The position numbers and the translations under genes are program-made. DNA of 61,294 bases from Erythrobacter sp. (GTDB lineage Bacteria; Pseudomonadota; Alphaproteobacteria; Sphingomonadales; Sphingomonadaceae), in the NCBI GenBank assembly GCA_030148605.1, contig JASBTD010000017.1:1-61294 (forward strand). Direction: 5' to 3'. The notes beneath the pieces are model-generated. The model was not told where the DNA came from, searched no databases, and saw nothing but the letters and a program-made list of their open reading frames with translations. Positions 1 to 8,297 of the stretch are shown piece after piece. Numbering within the stretch: position 1 is the first letter of the stretch; the number at the start of each line of letters is the position of its first letter.

Positions 1-552
1 GGCGTTGTAAGCGGCCAGAGCCTTCTCCAGATCGCCTTCAAACCGGTCGAGTTGTTCGCGCAGATAGCGCGCGCCGCCCTCAAGATTGGCAAAGGGGTTG
101 TCCGGATCGACGCCGAGTTCGCGCGCAGTACCCGGCATCAATTGCGCGAGCCCGCGCGCACCCTTGGGTGACACAGCGCCCGCTCGCCAGCGGCTTTCCT
201 GCCAAACCAGCGCTTCGAGCAAGGCAGGGCTCAAGTCATAGCGAGCGGCCAGTTCTGCAATCTTCGCAGCATAGGCAGCTGGCACGCCGCGCACTTGTGC
301 TTCAGTCGGTGATACGTTTGTGGTGCTCGGCTCTTTTTCTGCGCGCTGATCGGGAATGACGATTTCGGCAGAAGGCGCGCTGGGTGCATCCAGCGACGTT
401 GTGATCAGGTTTGCCGGCCCGCCAGCGACCCAGGTTGCACCGCTCGCATTGACTTCAAGCACATCAGCCGCCGCCGGCACTGCTGCCAGCGAACAAAGTG
501 CAATGCCCGGAGCCAAAAGGACCCGTGCGAGAATCACTTGCGATGCCTTCAT
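1..552 (-). CDS. Lytic transglycosylase, SLT domain (partial, cut by left edge)
   Basis: The reverse strand reads from an ATG at 552 off the left edge, giving about 184 residues with no stop. The N-terminus is a signal peptide (VLLAPGIALCSLAAVPAAAD). After a low-complexity linker comes a soluble-lytic-transglycosylase fold: ALLEALVWQESRW holds the catalytic Glu of the ES motif, followed by GARGLAQLMPGTARELGV and a closing AAYNA block, all signatures of the Slt/MltC/VirB1 superfamily. Members cleave the MurNAc-GlcNAc bond of peptidoglycan in the periplasm and form anhydro-muropeptides. Small exported members of this size are often VirB1-like, but the expected partner genes would lie outside the window, so housekeeping versus secretion-linked use cannot be decided. 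The family call is firm; the C-terminal end is missing. Confidence 0.88.
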   Translation of the reverse strand, partial: MKASQVILARVLLAPGIALCSLAAVPAAADVLEVNASGATWVAGGPANLITTSLDAPSAPSAEIVIPDQRAEKEPSTTNVSPTEAQVRGVPAAYAAKIAELAARYDLSPALLEALVWQESRWRAGAVSPKGARGLAQLMPGTARELGVDPDNPFANLEGGARYLREQLDRFEGDLEKALAAYNA

Positions 553-748
553 CAGGCCCAAATACTTAACTTAAGTGACAATGCGGTGACAGTGGACCGC
601 AGGATTGATCAACAGCACCATCCACAGGGTGTGGAGGATGCAAGGTGCGCCAACTCAGCCCCTGCGCGGCAAGGGCCATCTCTTGCAGAATTGTAGATTT
701 CTTGCAGCACCGGCTTTCATCAATCGAAAGCCGGTAAGTCGCGAAGTA

Positions 749-1114
749 TCAGCGCGAGGCCATCCGTTCGGTCCGGAACTCACCCTCATCCAACATTTTA
801 AGAGCCAGCTTGGCAAGGTGGCGCGATTCCATCCACTCGCCAGATGCCGTTTCAAGCGCGACGCGGTCTTCGCCTTGCATAGCGGCTTCAAACAAAGCGC
901 GTGCCTCGTCAGTGCGACCCTGCCGGGCATAAGCAACGCCCAGGTTGATAAGGCGTACGGGATCGTCGGCTTCAAGTTGTGCATTCGCTTCGATCTCTGC
1001 AACTGCCGCTGCGTTGCGGCCTTCCAACAGCGGCTCGAAACCCACCTTCTCTGCTGCCAGATCAGCTGGACCAGTCGCCAGCAGCGCGAATGCAGCCATT
1101 ACAGAAAGACTCAT
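749..1114 (-). CDS. Small exported tetratricopeptide-repeat protein
   Basis: This 121-residue protein opens with a hydrophobic export signal (MSLSVMAAFALLATGPADLAA). The mature part holds TPR-like helices: LINLGVAYARQGRTDEARALFEAAM is a clear TPR unit, with weaker helices before and after it. TPR proteins act as protein-protein adaptors, here probably periplasmic. It is transcribed divergently from the beta-helix lipoprotein/TBDR pair across a 316-base regulatory gap. No enzymatic motif is visible and no specific gene name is recognised. The start is taken as the ATG that gives a well-formed signal peptide. Confidence 0.7.
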   Translation of the reverse strand: MSLSVMAAFALLATGPADLAAEKVGFEPLLEGRNAAAVAEIEANAQLEADDPVRLINLGVAYARQGRTDEARALFEAAMQGEDRVALETASGEWMESRHLAKLALKMLDEGEFRTERMASR

Positions 1115-1180
1115 GTCCCATCTCCCAATGTTGGGAACAGATTGCGAGAGAAAGCCGCTAGCTGCAACAAAAATGAAACA

Positions 1181-1198
1181 TTGTCATAAAACTGCAAT
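1181..1198. promoter_or_regulatory. Pho-box-like direct repeat (candidate)
   Basis: TTGTCAT-AAAA-CTGCAAT reads as two heptamers spaced 11 bp start to start, close to the PhoB half-site CTGTCAT with a 4-base AT-rich spacer. The second heptamer is a weak match. The site lies between the TPR gene and the lipoprotein/TBDR pair, and a PhoB-family regulator is encoded at 5924-6592. This is a hypothesis, not an established site. Confidence 0.3.
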
Positions 1199-1280
1199 TT
1201 TAGAGCATTTAACGGCTTAATATCAGATGCTTATGGGGATGGATTGCTCAGAATCAGGCTCGCGCCTCGCTGTCACATTC

Positions 1281-1311
1281 GTCACATAGCTGTTATATTC
1301 TGATATGTGAC
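1281..1311. repeat. 7-bp inverted repeat upstream of the lipoprotein gene
   Basis: GTCACAT (1281-1287) and ATGTGAC (1305-1311) form perfect arms separated by 17 bases, about 120 bases upstream of the GTG at 1431. This could be a dimeric-regulator operator. It does not match the CRP consensus spacing (TGTGA-N6-TCACA). Confidence 0.35.
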
Positions 1312-1430
1312 AACTCCTTGATATTATCCACATTTCTGACCGCAAAGAGTCACGAAGCGGTTCTAGCGAGTCCCCAGCGCACTACCGCGCCCGAATTTTT
1401 CGATTCTCGGATTTTAGGGGACCCTCCGCT

Positions 1431-3017
1431 GTGAAGAATTTCCAACGCACTCTCATCCTGGGCGCAAGCCTGGTCGCTCTCGCTGGCTGCGGCGCAGACG
1501 AAATCGCATCGCCCGGCACCGGCGGCAATGTCATCATCAATGAAGGCAATACACCTGCCCCTACGCCGACCCCCACGCCCACACCTCCGACGACGACTGT
1601 CGCAGCGACAGCTTGCCCCTTCATTGAAGATCCGCAGGGTCTGACAAGTCGCGGCGTGATCAGCGGTCCGACGGGTTCTTATCTGCTGTGCCAGCTTCCG
1701 GCCCGCTTCAACCGTTCGTCGCAACTGCAGTTCACTCCCGCAAATGCGGCAGTGGTCTATCTGATCGACGGCCAGGTTGACGTCGGCACAGACGGAGGCC
1801 CTGCAGCAGACAATTCCGATGGGCTTGATGATACGAATGTCGTGCTGACGATCCAGCCCGGCGTGATCCTCGCGGGCCTTGATGCGTCCTATCTCAACGT
1901 CAACCGCGGCAACCAGATCCAGGCCAACGGTACGGCGGCACGCCCGATCATTTTCACCAGCCAGCAAAACATCCGCGGTGAAAACACCGACAGCTCATCG
2001 GGCGATTGGGGCGGCCTGATCATCAACGGTCGCGCGCCGATCACCGACTGTCTTTCCAACACTGCGACGCCGGGCTCGGTAAATTGCGAACGCGAGGTCG
2101 AAGGAACCACCACCCCGCCACGCTATGGCGGCAATGTGCCAGACGACGATTCGGGCAGCGTCCGCTTCGTGCAGCTACGCTATTCCGGCACGGTCCTTTC
2201 AAACGGTGACGAACTGCAGGCTCTCACTACCGGCGGCGTCGGTTCGGGAACGACATTTGAGAACATCATGTCGTTCAACAGCGCGGATGACGGCGTCGAA
2301 TTCTTTGGCGGCCGCGTCAACATGAAGGGCCTAGTGGTCGTAGGCGCAGAGGACGACTCAATCGATACTGACACCGGTGTGAAAGCGAACCTGCAGTATG
2401 TCATCGCCGTGCAGCGTTCGGATGTTGGCGATACGATCATCGAGGCTGACTCGTCGAACACTCTTGAAGAAAACACGCCGCGCCAGAACACGCAGATTTC
2501 AAACGCGACCTTCATCCAGCGCAAGAATGATGACCAGGCGGTTCGCATTCGCGGCCGCGCGGACTACTCGCTGTTCAACACCATCCTCGTTGACGGTTCT
2601 TCGAACGGCACTGCGTGTATCCGTGTCGATACGGCTGAAACACTGTCGCGTGCGGCCAATGCAGGGTTGGACGAAGCCGGGCCGGTGCGTTTCGAATCCG
2701 TTGCGCTCGATTGTGACACGCCATTCCGTGACGGCAGCGGCACCACCGCCGCCCAGGTCCAAGCGCAGTTCGATGCAGGCTCGAACAACAATGCCGCGCT
2801 CGTGAACACGCTCACCATGACTTACATCAACGGGTCGAACGAAGATGCGCTTGTCGCATTCGATCCGACTGGTGTTTCCAGCTTCTTCGAGAATGCCGGG
2901 TTTGTCGGCGCCGCGCGCGCTGGCGACACTCGCTTCCAGGGCTGGACCTGCGACTCGGCTACGATCAGCTTCGGCAACAACACCGGGGCGTGCACCTCGC
3001 TGCCGGTTTATCAGTAA
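1431..3017 (+). CDS. Parallel beta-helix surface/periplasmic lipoprotein paired with a TBDR
   Basis: This 528-residue protein starts at a GTG preceded by AGGGGACC. The N-terminus is a lipoprotein signal with lipobox LVALAGC (Cys19 or 20), then a Pro-Thr linker (PTPTPTPTPP). The rest is rich in short beta-strand repeats such as IQPGVILAGLD, GDWGGLIINGRAP, DDDSGSVRFVQLRYSG, ADDGVEFFGGRVNMKGLVVVGAEDDSIDTDTG and DDQAVRIRGRADYSLFNTI, the pattern of a right-handed parallel beta-helix. Similar lipoproteins are known next to TBDRs in Proteobacteria and Bacteroidetes, but their ligand is generally uncharacterised. The TBDR begins about 97 bases downstream on the same strand, so the two probably form a SusD/SusC-like capture-and-transport pair. 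No catalytic residues are evident. Confidence 0.75.
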   Translation: MKNFQRTLILGASLVALAGCGADEIASPGTGGNVIINEGNTPAPTPTPTPTPPTTTVAATACPFIEDPQGLTSRGVISGPTGSYLLCQLPARFNRSSQLQFTPANAAVVYLIDGQVDVGTDGGPAADNSDGLDDTNVVLTIQPGVILAGLDASYLNVNRGNQIQANGTAARPIIFTSQQNIRGENTDSSSGDWGGLIINGRAPITDCLSNTATPGSVNCEREVEGTTTPPRYGGNVPDDDSGSVRFVQLRYSGTVLSNGDELQALTTGGVGSGTTFENIMSFNSADDGVEFFGGRVNMKGLVVVGAEDDSIDTDTGVKANLQYVIAVQRSDVGDTIIEADSSNTLEENTPRQNTQISNATFIQRKNDDQAVRIRGRADYSLFNTILVDGSSNGTACIRVDTAETLSRAANAGLDEAGPVRFESVALDCDTPFRDGSGTTAAQVQAQFDAGSNNNAALVNTLTMTYINGSNEDALVAFDPTGVSSFFENAGFVGAARAGDTRFQGWTCDSATISFGNNTGACTSLPVYQ

Positions 3018-3113
3018 GGAACTGCGCTTTCGGGCGGTCGGCTCTCTCCCGTCGATCGCCCGATTGCGTTTCCAACGCATGAAACTCAGGCCTCAATGAA
3101 AGGGTCTTCGAAA

Positions 3114-5810
3114 ATGAATACCGGCAAGCAGTTGGCGGGACTGCTCCTGCTCACCACCGCGCTAAGTCTCCCTGGCAGCCTCCTGGCGCAGGAGGCTTCT
3201 CCACCGGACGAGCAAGATGGTGTTACCAATCCCGAGGCCAGCCAGCCTGATGATTTTCAGGACGAGGGCGAACAATTCGAAGATCCGGATATCTCGATTC
3301 CGGGTGCCGGAATTGTCGTAACCGGGCGCCGCAACCGCGACGTTACCCGCAGCTCGGCCCAGGTTATCTCGGTCCTTTCAAGCGAGGAAATCGCGCGGAC
3401 GGGCGAAGGTGATATTGCGGGCGCCTTGGGCCGGACCACGGGCCTGTCCGTTGTCGGCAATGGAAATGTCTTTGTCCGCGGTTTGGGTGACAGATATTCG
3501 CTGGCGCTGCTCAACGGTTTGCCGCTGCCATCGCCGCAGCCGCTCAGCCGGGTTGTGCCGCTCGACATTTTCCCGACCAATATTGTCGCTTCCTCGCTGG
3601 TCCAGAAGAGCTATTCAGCCAACTTCCCGGGCGAGTTCGGCGGCGGCGTGATCAATTTGACCACGCGCGCCGTTCCGGACGAAAGCTTCGTCAAGATCAG
3701 CTTCGGTGTCAGCGGCGATACGGAAACAACCTTCAGCAATGGCCTCGACTATTACGGATCGGATTATGACTGGTCCGGCTTTGATGATGGGACGCGCGAT
3801 GTGCCTCCTGCGCTTCAGGCATTCTTCGACAGTGGCCGCCGGATTGGTGATCTTTCAACTGCAGAGCAGGGCGACATCGTCAAGCAGCTGGGCAACCCGA
3901 ACCTCGTGGTGCTGCAGAAAGTTGATGATGTGCGGCCCAATTTCTCTGGCGGTATCACTGCAGGAACGGCATTCGACGTCGGCGCTGATGGCCGGCTTGG
4001 CCTGATCGCGACAGCATCTCTCAGCAACAAGCTGAGGACCAAGGTGATCACGTCGCAGAACCCGTTCACAACCGATTTGCAGCTCGATCGGGATTCGCGC
4101 AATTTCGTGACCGACAACCGGATACTTGCCAACGCGATGTTTGGTGTGGGGCTGGAACTGGGCGAGCACAAGTTCCGCTGGACCAATTTGTTCATCCGCG
4201 ACACGCTCAAGCAATCAGGCCTCGAGTTCAGCGAACTTCTACTCGATGGCGACAGCCTGATCACGCAGAATACTGGCTGGTATGAACGGCAATTGATCGA
4301 CACACAGCTGGTTGGAGAACTCGAGTTTGGCGATCTGTCGCTCGACCTGCGCGGCGGCTATGCGCAAACTCAGCGCGAAGCGCCCTATGAGTATGAATTC
4401 GTCTATGTCCGCACCAATCAGGACAATCAGGATACGGGCGATATCTTCATCAACGTGCTGGACCGGCAGCGTGGCAGCGCTTCTGTTGCCTTCTCGGCAC
4501 TGAAGGAAGATCTCTATTATCTCGGTGCCGATGTCAGCTATCCCATTGCGGACTGGCTGACCGCGACAGTTGGGTATGCTTACACAGATACCAGTCGTGA
4601 ATCCGAGCGCCGCGAATTCCTGATCGATGGGGACAATATCCCGCCAGGCGTCGGTGCATTGCGTCCGGACTTGCTGTTGGGCGATGCAATCATCGAATTC
4701 TTCGGGATTGGTCTAAGCGAACCGACTCAGACGGATCCTGCGTTCCAGGCCGATCTCCGCATCAATGCCGGCTATGCCAAGGTCAACGTGGTCCCGACTT
4801 TCGGGGTGAATCTTGACCTCGGCGTGCGCTATGAAGATGCGAGCCAGTCAGTCCAGACTGTCAGCCGGTTCGAGAACCCGTTTGTCTCGCTGGCGACAAC
4901 CGCGCTCGACAATGACTATTTCCTGCCCGGGGCAACCTTGACATGGGAAGTGACTGACAGCGTGCAGCTGCGCGGTAGTGTGTCCAAGACCATTGCCCGC
5001 CCGCAATTCCGCGAGCTGATCTTCCAACCCTATACCGATCCGGAGAACCAGCGGCAGTATATCGGCAACCCGGCGTTGCAGGATTCCGAACTGTTCAACG
5101 CTGAAGCGCGCGCAGAATACTACTTCGGCCGCGGAAACCGCGTTTCAGTCGCGGGTTTTTACAAGGAAATCGACAACCCGATCGAACCCTATGTCTCGAT
5201 CGGGGCCGACACAAGTTTCACGACCCGCTTTGCCAATGCGCCCAAGGCCGAACTGTTCGGCGGCGAATTCGAATTCCAGTGGACCAAGCCGCTGTTCGAT
5301 TGGGGTGCCGGGGGTTGGCTCGAAAGCAAGCAGATGCTTGTGGTTGCCAACTACACCTATACGCAGTCCGAGCTCAAAGTACGCGCTGGAGACACGACGC
5401 GTATCTTCACTGCCGGCGTCGGCGCTATCGAGAACGACGCGACACTGTTCTTCAACGATGGCGATCCCTTGACCGGGCAATCAGACCATCTCGTGAACAT
5501 GCAGTTTGGGGTCGAGGATCAGGACAAGCTGCAACAGTTCACATTCCTGGTGAACTACGCCAGCGAACGTGTAACGCGGCGCGGTACGGCCGGAGTGCCC
5601 GACATCGTCGAGGAACCGGGGTTCACGCTCGATTTCGTCGCGCGCCAGGAACTGACGCTTTTCAAACAACCTCTCGAGTTGAAGTTCGAAGTCCGCAACA
5701 TCTTTGGCCGCGGAAATTTCGAATTCCAGCAGGTTGATGAGAACCGGATTGAGATCAACAGCTACGATGTAGGGACTTCATTCTCGCTGAGCATCTCGGC
5801 CGAGTTCTAG
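3114..5810 (+). CDS. TonB-dependent outer-membrane receptor
   Basis: The chosen ATG at 3114 has AAAGGG about 9 bases upstream and gives a clean signal peptide (MNTGKQLAGLLLLTTALSL, cleaved near LLAQ). An ATG at 3096 would add six residues. The mature 898-residue precursor has an acidic linker, a TonB-box-like GIVVTGRR, a plug domain (SSEEIARTGEGDIAGALGRTTGLSVV, then NVFVRGLGDRYSLALLNGLPLP) and a long barrel ending in the usual aromatic residue (SLSISAEF). TBDRs import ligands across the outer membrane using TonB-ExbBD energy. The substrate cannot be read from sequence. It follows the beta-helix lipoprotein gene and is closed by a strong terminator at 5852-5884. Confidence 0.92.
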   Translation: MNTGKQLAGLLLLTTALSLPGSLLAQEASPPDEQDGVTNPEASQPDDFQDEGEQFEDPDISIPGAGIVVTGRRNRDVTRSSAQVISVLSSEEIARTGEGDIAGALGRTTGLSVVGNGNVFVRGLGDRYSLALLNGLPLPSPQPLSRVVPLDIFPTNIVASSLVQKSYSANFPGEFGGGVINLTTRAVPDESFVKISFGVSGDTETTFSNGLDYYGSDYDWSGFDDGTRDVPPALQAFFDSGRRIGDLSTAEQGDIVKQLGNPNLVVLQKVDDVRPNFSGGITAGTAFDVGADGRLGLIATASLSNKLRTKVITSQNPFTTDLQLDRDSRNFVTDNRILANAMFGVGLELGEHKFRWTNLFIRDTLKQSGLEFSELLLDGDSLITQNTGWYERQLIDTQLVGELEFGDLSLDLRGGYAQTQREAPYEYEFVYVRTNQDNQDTGDIFINVLDRQRGSASVAFSALKEDLYYLGADVSYPIADWLTATVGYAYTDTSRESERREFLIDGDNIPPGVGALRPDLLLGDAIIEFFGIGLSEPTQTDPAFQADLRINAGYAKVNVVPTFGVNLDLGVRYEDASQSVQTVSRFENPFVSLATTALDNDYFLPGATLTWEVTDSVQLRGSVSKTIARPQFRELIFQPYTDPENQRQYIGNPALQDSELFNAEARAEYYFGRGNRVSVAGFYKEIDNPIEPYVSIGADTSFTTRFANAPKAELFGGEFEFQWTKPLFDWGAGGWLESKQMLVVANYTYTQSELKVRAGDTTRIFTAGVGAIENDATLFFNDGDPLTGQSDHLVNMQFGVEDQDKLQQFTFLVNYASERVTRRGTAGVPDIVEEPGFTLDFVARQELTLFKQPLELKFEVRNIFGRGNFEFQQVDENRIEINSYDVGTSFSLSISAEF

Positions 5811-5851
5811 TCAAACTAGCGTAGGATCTATCCGGGCATTGCAGGAGATCT

Positions 5852-5884
5852 GGGCGATACCCTGACGGGTGTCGCCCTTTGCTC
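5852..5884 (+). terminator. Rho-independent terminator after the TBDR
   Basis: An 11-bp stem (GGGCGATACCC / GGGTGTCGCCC, with one G-U pair) encloses a short loop (TGAC) and is followed by TTTGCTCTT. It lies about 40 bases after the TBDR stop and before the convergent regulator gene. Confidence 0.8.
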
Positions 5885-5923
5885 TTAAGCAAGCAGCGTT
5901 GCCGGCAAACGCCGGATCCCGGA

Positions 5924-6592
5924 TCACTCAAGATCGAATACGTAGCCGACTGAGCGAACCGTGCGAAGGGGGTTGCCGCCGCCGACTGACCTGATCGGGC
6001 GCCTGAGCCGGCCGATCCACACGTCGACGGTTCGTTCGTCTATCTCCTCGCTGCCGCGCTGGAGGCCTTCGAGAATATCGTCGCGAGTCAGGACCTGGTT
6101 GGCATTCTCGGCAAGAAATCTCAGCAGGCGAAACTCGTTCGGGCTGATATCCAGGGCCTTGCCATCCCAGTATGCGCGATGCGCCGGAATATCGATCTTC
6201 AGCTTGCCGCGCTCGAAGTGATCGGTCGCGAACCGGCCCCGCTTGCCCGGGTTCAATGCCAGCACCCGGTCAAGCACCTTGTGTCGATCGATCGGCCCGA
6301 TGATATAATCGTCCGCGCCTGCGTCCAATGCCCGTTTGCGGTTCTCCATGCTGTTCTCATCCAGCACGATGGTGATATGCGCTTCGCTGGTCTGCGGGGC
6401 TGCGCGCAAGCGTCGGCACAGTTCAAGATCGGATATGTCTTGCAGTACCCAATCGACAAAAATCCAGAGCTGCCCATCGACCAGCCTGTTCAGCCCGCTG
6501 GCTCCGATTTGCGCAAAAGTGCATTTGATCCCGTCGTGTTCGAACGGGGCGAAGGTATCGGCTGCTGGATCGGTAAGAAATATGCTTATCAC
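5924..6592 (-). CDS. OmpR/PhoB-family response regulator with degenerate receiver
   Basis: The open frame reaches 6640, but a GTG at 6592 puts the first receiver strand (ISIFLTDP) where it belongs, so that start is preferred (222 residues). The receiver keeps the phospho-acceptor Asp in WIFVDWVL. The switch Thr position reads Asp (IVLDEN, where PhoB has MLTA), the conserved Lys is Gly (YIIGPID, where PhoB has YITKPF), and the N-terminal acidic pair is reduced to one Asp. The C-terminal half is a normal winged-helix trans-activation domain (ALDISPNEFRLLRFLAENANQVLTRDDILE, then RTVDVWIGRLRRPI and the RTVRSVGYVFDLE wing). No histidine kinase is adjacent. It is probably a DNA-binding regulator controlled by something other than a classic phosphorelay. 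It faces the TBDR operon convergently. Confidence 0.85.
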   Translation of the reverse strand: MISIFLTDPAADTFAPFEHDGIKCTFAQIGASGLNRLVDGQLWIFVDWVLQDISDLELCRRLRAAPQTSEAHITIVLDENSMENRKRALDAGADDYIIGPIDRHKVLDRVLALNPGKRGRFATDHFERGKLKIDIPAHRAYWDGKALDISPNEFRLLRFLAENANQVLTRDDILEGLQRGSEEIDERTVDVWIGRLRRPIRSVGGGNPLRTVRSVGYVFDLE

Positions 6593-6719
6593 GACAGTGG
6601 CGCTCTGACACAATGGACAAAGCAATCTGTGGCGCTTCAATATGACGCGCTTGTGACGCTTTCTTCAAATCAATGTTGGTCCCGTCTAGCCCGCCATCTG
6701 GCGGCAGCCAGCGCGCCGC

Positions 6720-7454
6720 CTACATCTGATAGTCAGGCAAGCCTTCGAATGCCTTGCGCAGCGCATCGCTCCAGCCTGAAGAGATCGTGCGGAAATACTC
6801 GTCATCTTCCGCGATCCGGCGCTCATGCAAAGGCTCGACCTGATCCTTTGCAAGCACCAGCAGGTCCAGCGGCATTCCGACCGACAGATTGGCCTTGAGC
6901 GTTGAATCGAAGCTGACCATCAGCAGCTTGATTGCATCTTCGAAGCTCATCTCACGGTCATAGGCGCGCACCAGGATAGGGCGGCCATATTTGTTCTCGC
7001 CAATCTGGAAGAACGGTGTGTCCTGCGAGGCTTCGATGAAGTTGCCTTCCGGGTAAATCAGGAAGAGCCGTGGCTCCATCCCGGCGATCTGTCCGGCAAG
7101 GATGAATGACGCGGTAAAGGTATCAGATGCTTCTGGCGCATGCGACGGCGTGCTCTCGCGGATCGTCTCACGCAGGATCTCACCCACCATTGTCGCAACC
7201 TGGAACATGGTTGGTGCATCGAGCAGCGAGTTGTGGCGATCATCGGGCGCTTTGCTGCGCTCCTCCAGCTTGCTGACGACCGATTGCGTGGTGGCAAGGT
7301 TTCCGGAAGACAATAGCGCAATCGTGCGATTTCCCGGCACAGTCCAATGGTGCAACTTGCGGAATGAACAGATGTAATCGACACCTGAATTGGTCCGTGT
7401 GTCGCTCATCAATACAATTCCGCGATCAATCTGCAGCCCGACGCAATATGTCAC
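6720..7454 (-). CDS. Anbu, proteasome-like peptidase
   Basis: This 244-residue protein belongs to the Anbu family (COG3484), bacterial relatives of the 20S proteasome beta-subunit and HslV. Removal of Met exposes a catalytic Thr1 (T-Y-C-V-G-L); Asp17 (VLMSDTRTN) and Lys32 (SFRKLHHW) complete the expected Ntn-hydrolase site. The second strand ends in the usual GIVLMSDTRT block. GAAGGAGCG upstream of the ATG is a good ribosome-binding site. It is the last gene of a four-gene operon with a transglutaminase-like protein, an alpha-E protein and a permuted ATP-grasp enzyme, a combination reported for Anbu in many Proteobacteria. The current idea in the literature is a linked peptide-synthesis/degradation system; the substrate is not established. 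Anbu proteins usually assemble into cytoplasmic open rings. Confidence 0.92.
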   Translation of the reverse strand: MTYCVGLQIDRGIVLMSDTRTNSGVDYICSFRKLHHWTVPGNRTIALLSSGNLATTQSVVSKLEERSKAPDDRHNSLLDAPTMFQVATMVGEILRETIRESTPSHAPEASDTFTASFILAGQIAGMEPRLFLIYPEGNFIEASQDTPFFQIGENKYGRPILVRAYDREMSFEDAIKLLMVSFDSTLKANLSVGMPLDLLVLAKDQVEPLHERRIAEDDEYFRTISSGWSDALRKAFEGLPDYQM

Positions 7455-7481
7455 AGCAAGCGCTCCTTCGAGCCAAGTGCG

Positions 7482-8297
7482 CTACTGCGCTGCGGAATGC
7501 TGTTCAACTGAAAGTCGCACATTTAACGCGCTTTCCCCAGTTCCGTGCGCGATGCCGATGATCGGCGCGGCATCGCGATAGTCACAGCCGGTCGCTACCC
7601 GGACATAGCGTTCATCAGGACTGATTCCGTTCGAGATGTCGAAGCCGACCCAGCCGATATGCGGAATGTGGGCTTCGGCCCAGGCATGGCTCGCTTCCTG
7701 TTCGATGCGGTCGTCCATCATCAGGTAACCACTGACATAGCGCGCCGGAATGCCCAGATGACGTGCTGCAGAGATGAATATATGCGCGTGGTCCTGGCAC
7801 ACGCCCTTGCCGGCTGCCACTGCGTCTGCTGCAGTCGTGTCCGGATCTGTCTGGCCAGTCTGGTAACTGACGACTTCCAGAATCCGGGCGGACAATTCGT
7901 GAAGGGTATCCAGCAAATTGGCCGGATCGGAATTGAGTGATGCTGCAAGCTGGCGGATTTGTGCGCTGGCTCGCGTCAGCTCGGTCTGCTTCTCGAATGC
8001 CCATACGGGCATATGGCCCGCATGTTCACCAACTACGCCGGCCTTGTCCGATGTCTTCACTGTTCCGCGGCACGTGATACGCACCAATTGCGTGCCAGGC
8101 TCAACCGAGGCCAGCACCACTGCATTATTATGCTGGTCTTCGTATTCGGTTTCGACCTTCGCGCCCTCTAGCTCCATCGACCAACGCTGGATTTCCTGGC
8201 CGTGGGTGGGCTTGGGCTTCAACCTGATGCGCAGCAGGCCGTAAGCCGCTGGATCGGCATATTCATACTCTGTGGTGTGAGTGACAGAAAGCTGCAT
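7482..8297 (-). CDS. Transglutaminase-like cysteine peptidase of the Anbu operon
   Basis: These 271 residues comprise an N-terminal beta-sandwich (MQLSVTHTTEYEYADPAAYG) typical of COG1305 and a transglutaminase core. The catalytic triad is visible as Cys177 (AGKGVCQDHAHIF), His214 (EASHAWAEAH) and Asp230 (IGWVGFDISNG). There is no signal peptide, so it is cytoplasmic. It is encoded directly before anbu (27-base gap) and overlaps the alpha-E gene by one base (ATG at 8297 inside that gene's stop codon), which implies translational coupling. Proteins of this family are peptidases or acyl transferases; in this conserved operon the role is thought to be cleavage or remodelling of a small peptide made by the ATP-grasp enzyme. 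Confidence 0.9.
   Translation of the reverse strand: MQLSVTHTTEYEYADPAAYGLLRIRLKPKPTHGQEIQRWSMELEGAKVETEYEDQHNNAVVLASVEPGTQLVRITCRGTVKTSDKAGVVGEHAGHMPVWAFEKQTELTRASAQIRQLAASLNSDPANLLDTLHELSARILEVVSYQTGQTDPDTTAADAVAAGKGVCQDHAHIFISAARHLGIPARYVSGYLMMDDRIEQEASHAWAEAHIPHIGWVGFDISNGISPDERYVRVATGCDYRDAAPIIGIAHGTGESALNVRLSVEQHSAAQ

Larger units (their letters stand above)
1115..1430. other. Divergent intergenic region, AT-rich, with repeat motifs
   Basis: These 316 bases lie between the TPR gene (leftward) and the lipoprotein gene (rightward) and carry no credible ORF. They are noticeably AT-richer than the flanks. They contain an 11-bp-phased Pho-box-like direct repeat (1181-1198), a CTGTCAC/CTGTTAT pair (1270-1296) and an inverted repeat GTCACAT/ATGTGAC (1281-1311). 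Promoters for both flanking genes must lie here; no convincing -35/-10 pair was assigned. Confidence 0.5.

Noticed and set aside
1270..1312. CRP/FNR-type site upstream of the lipoprotein
   Set aside because: The TCACA/TGTGA arms are present, but the spacing and orientation do not fit TGTGA-N6-TCACA.
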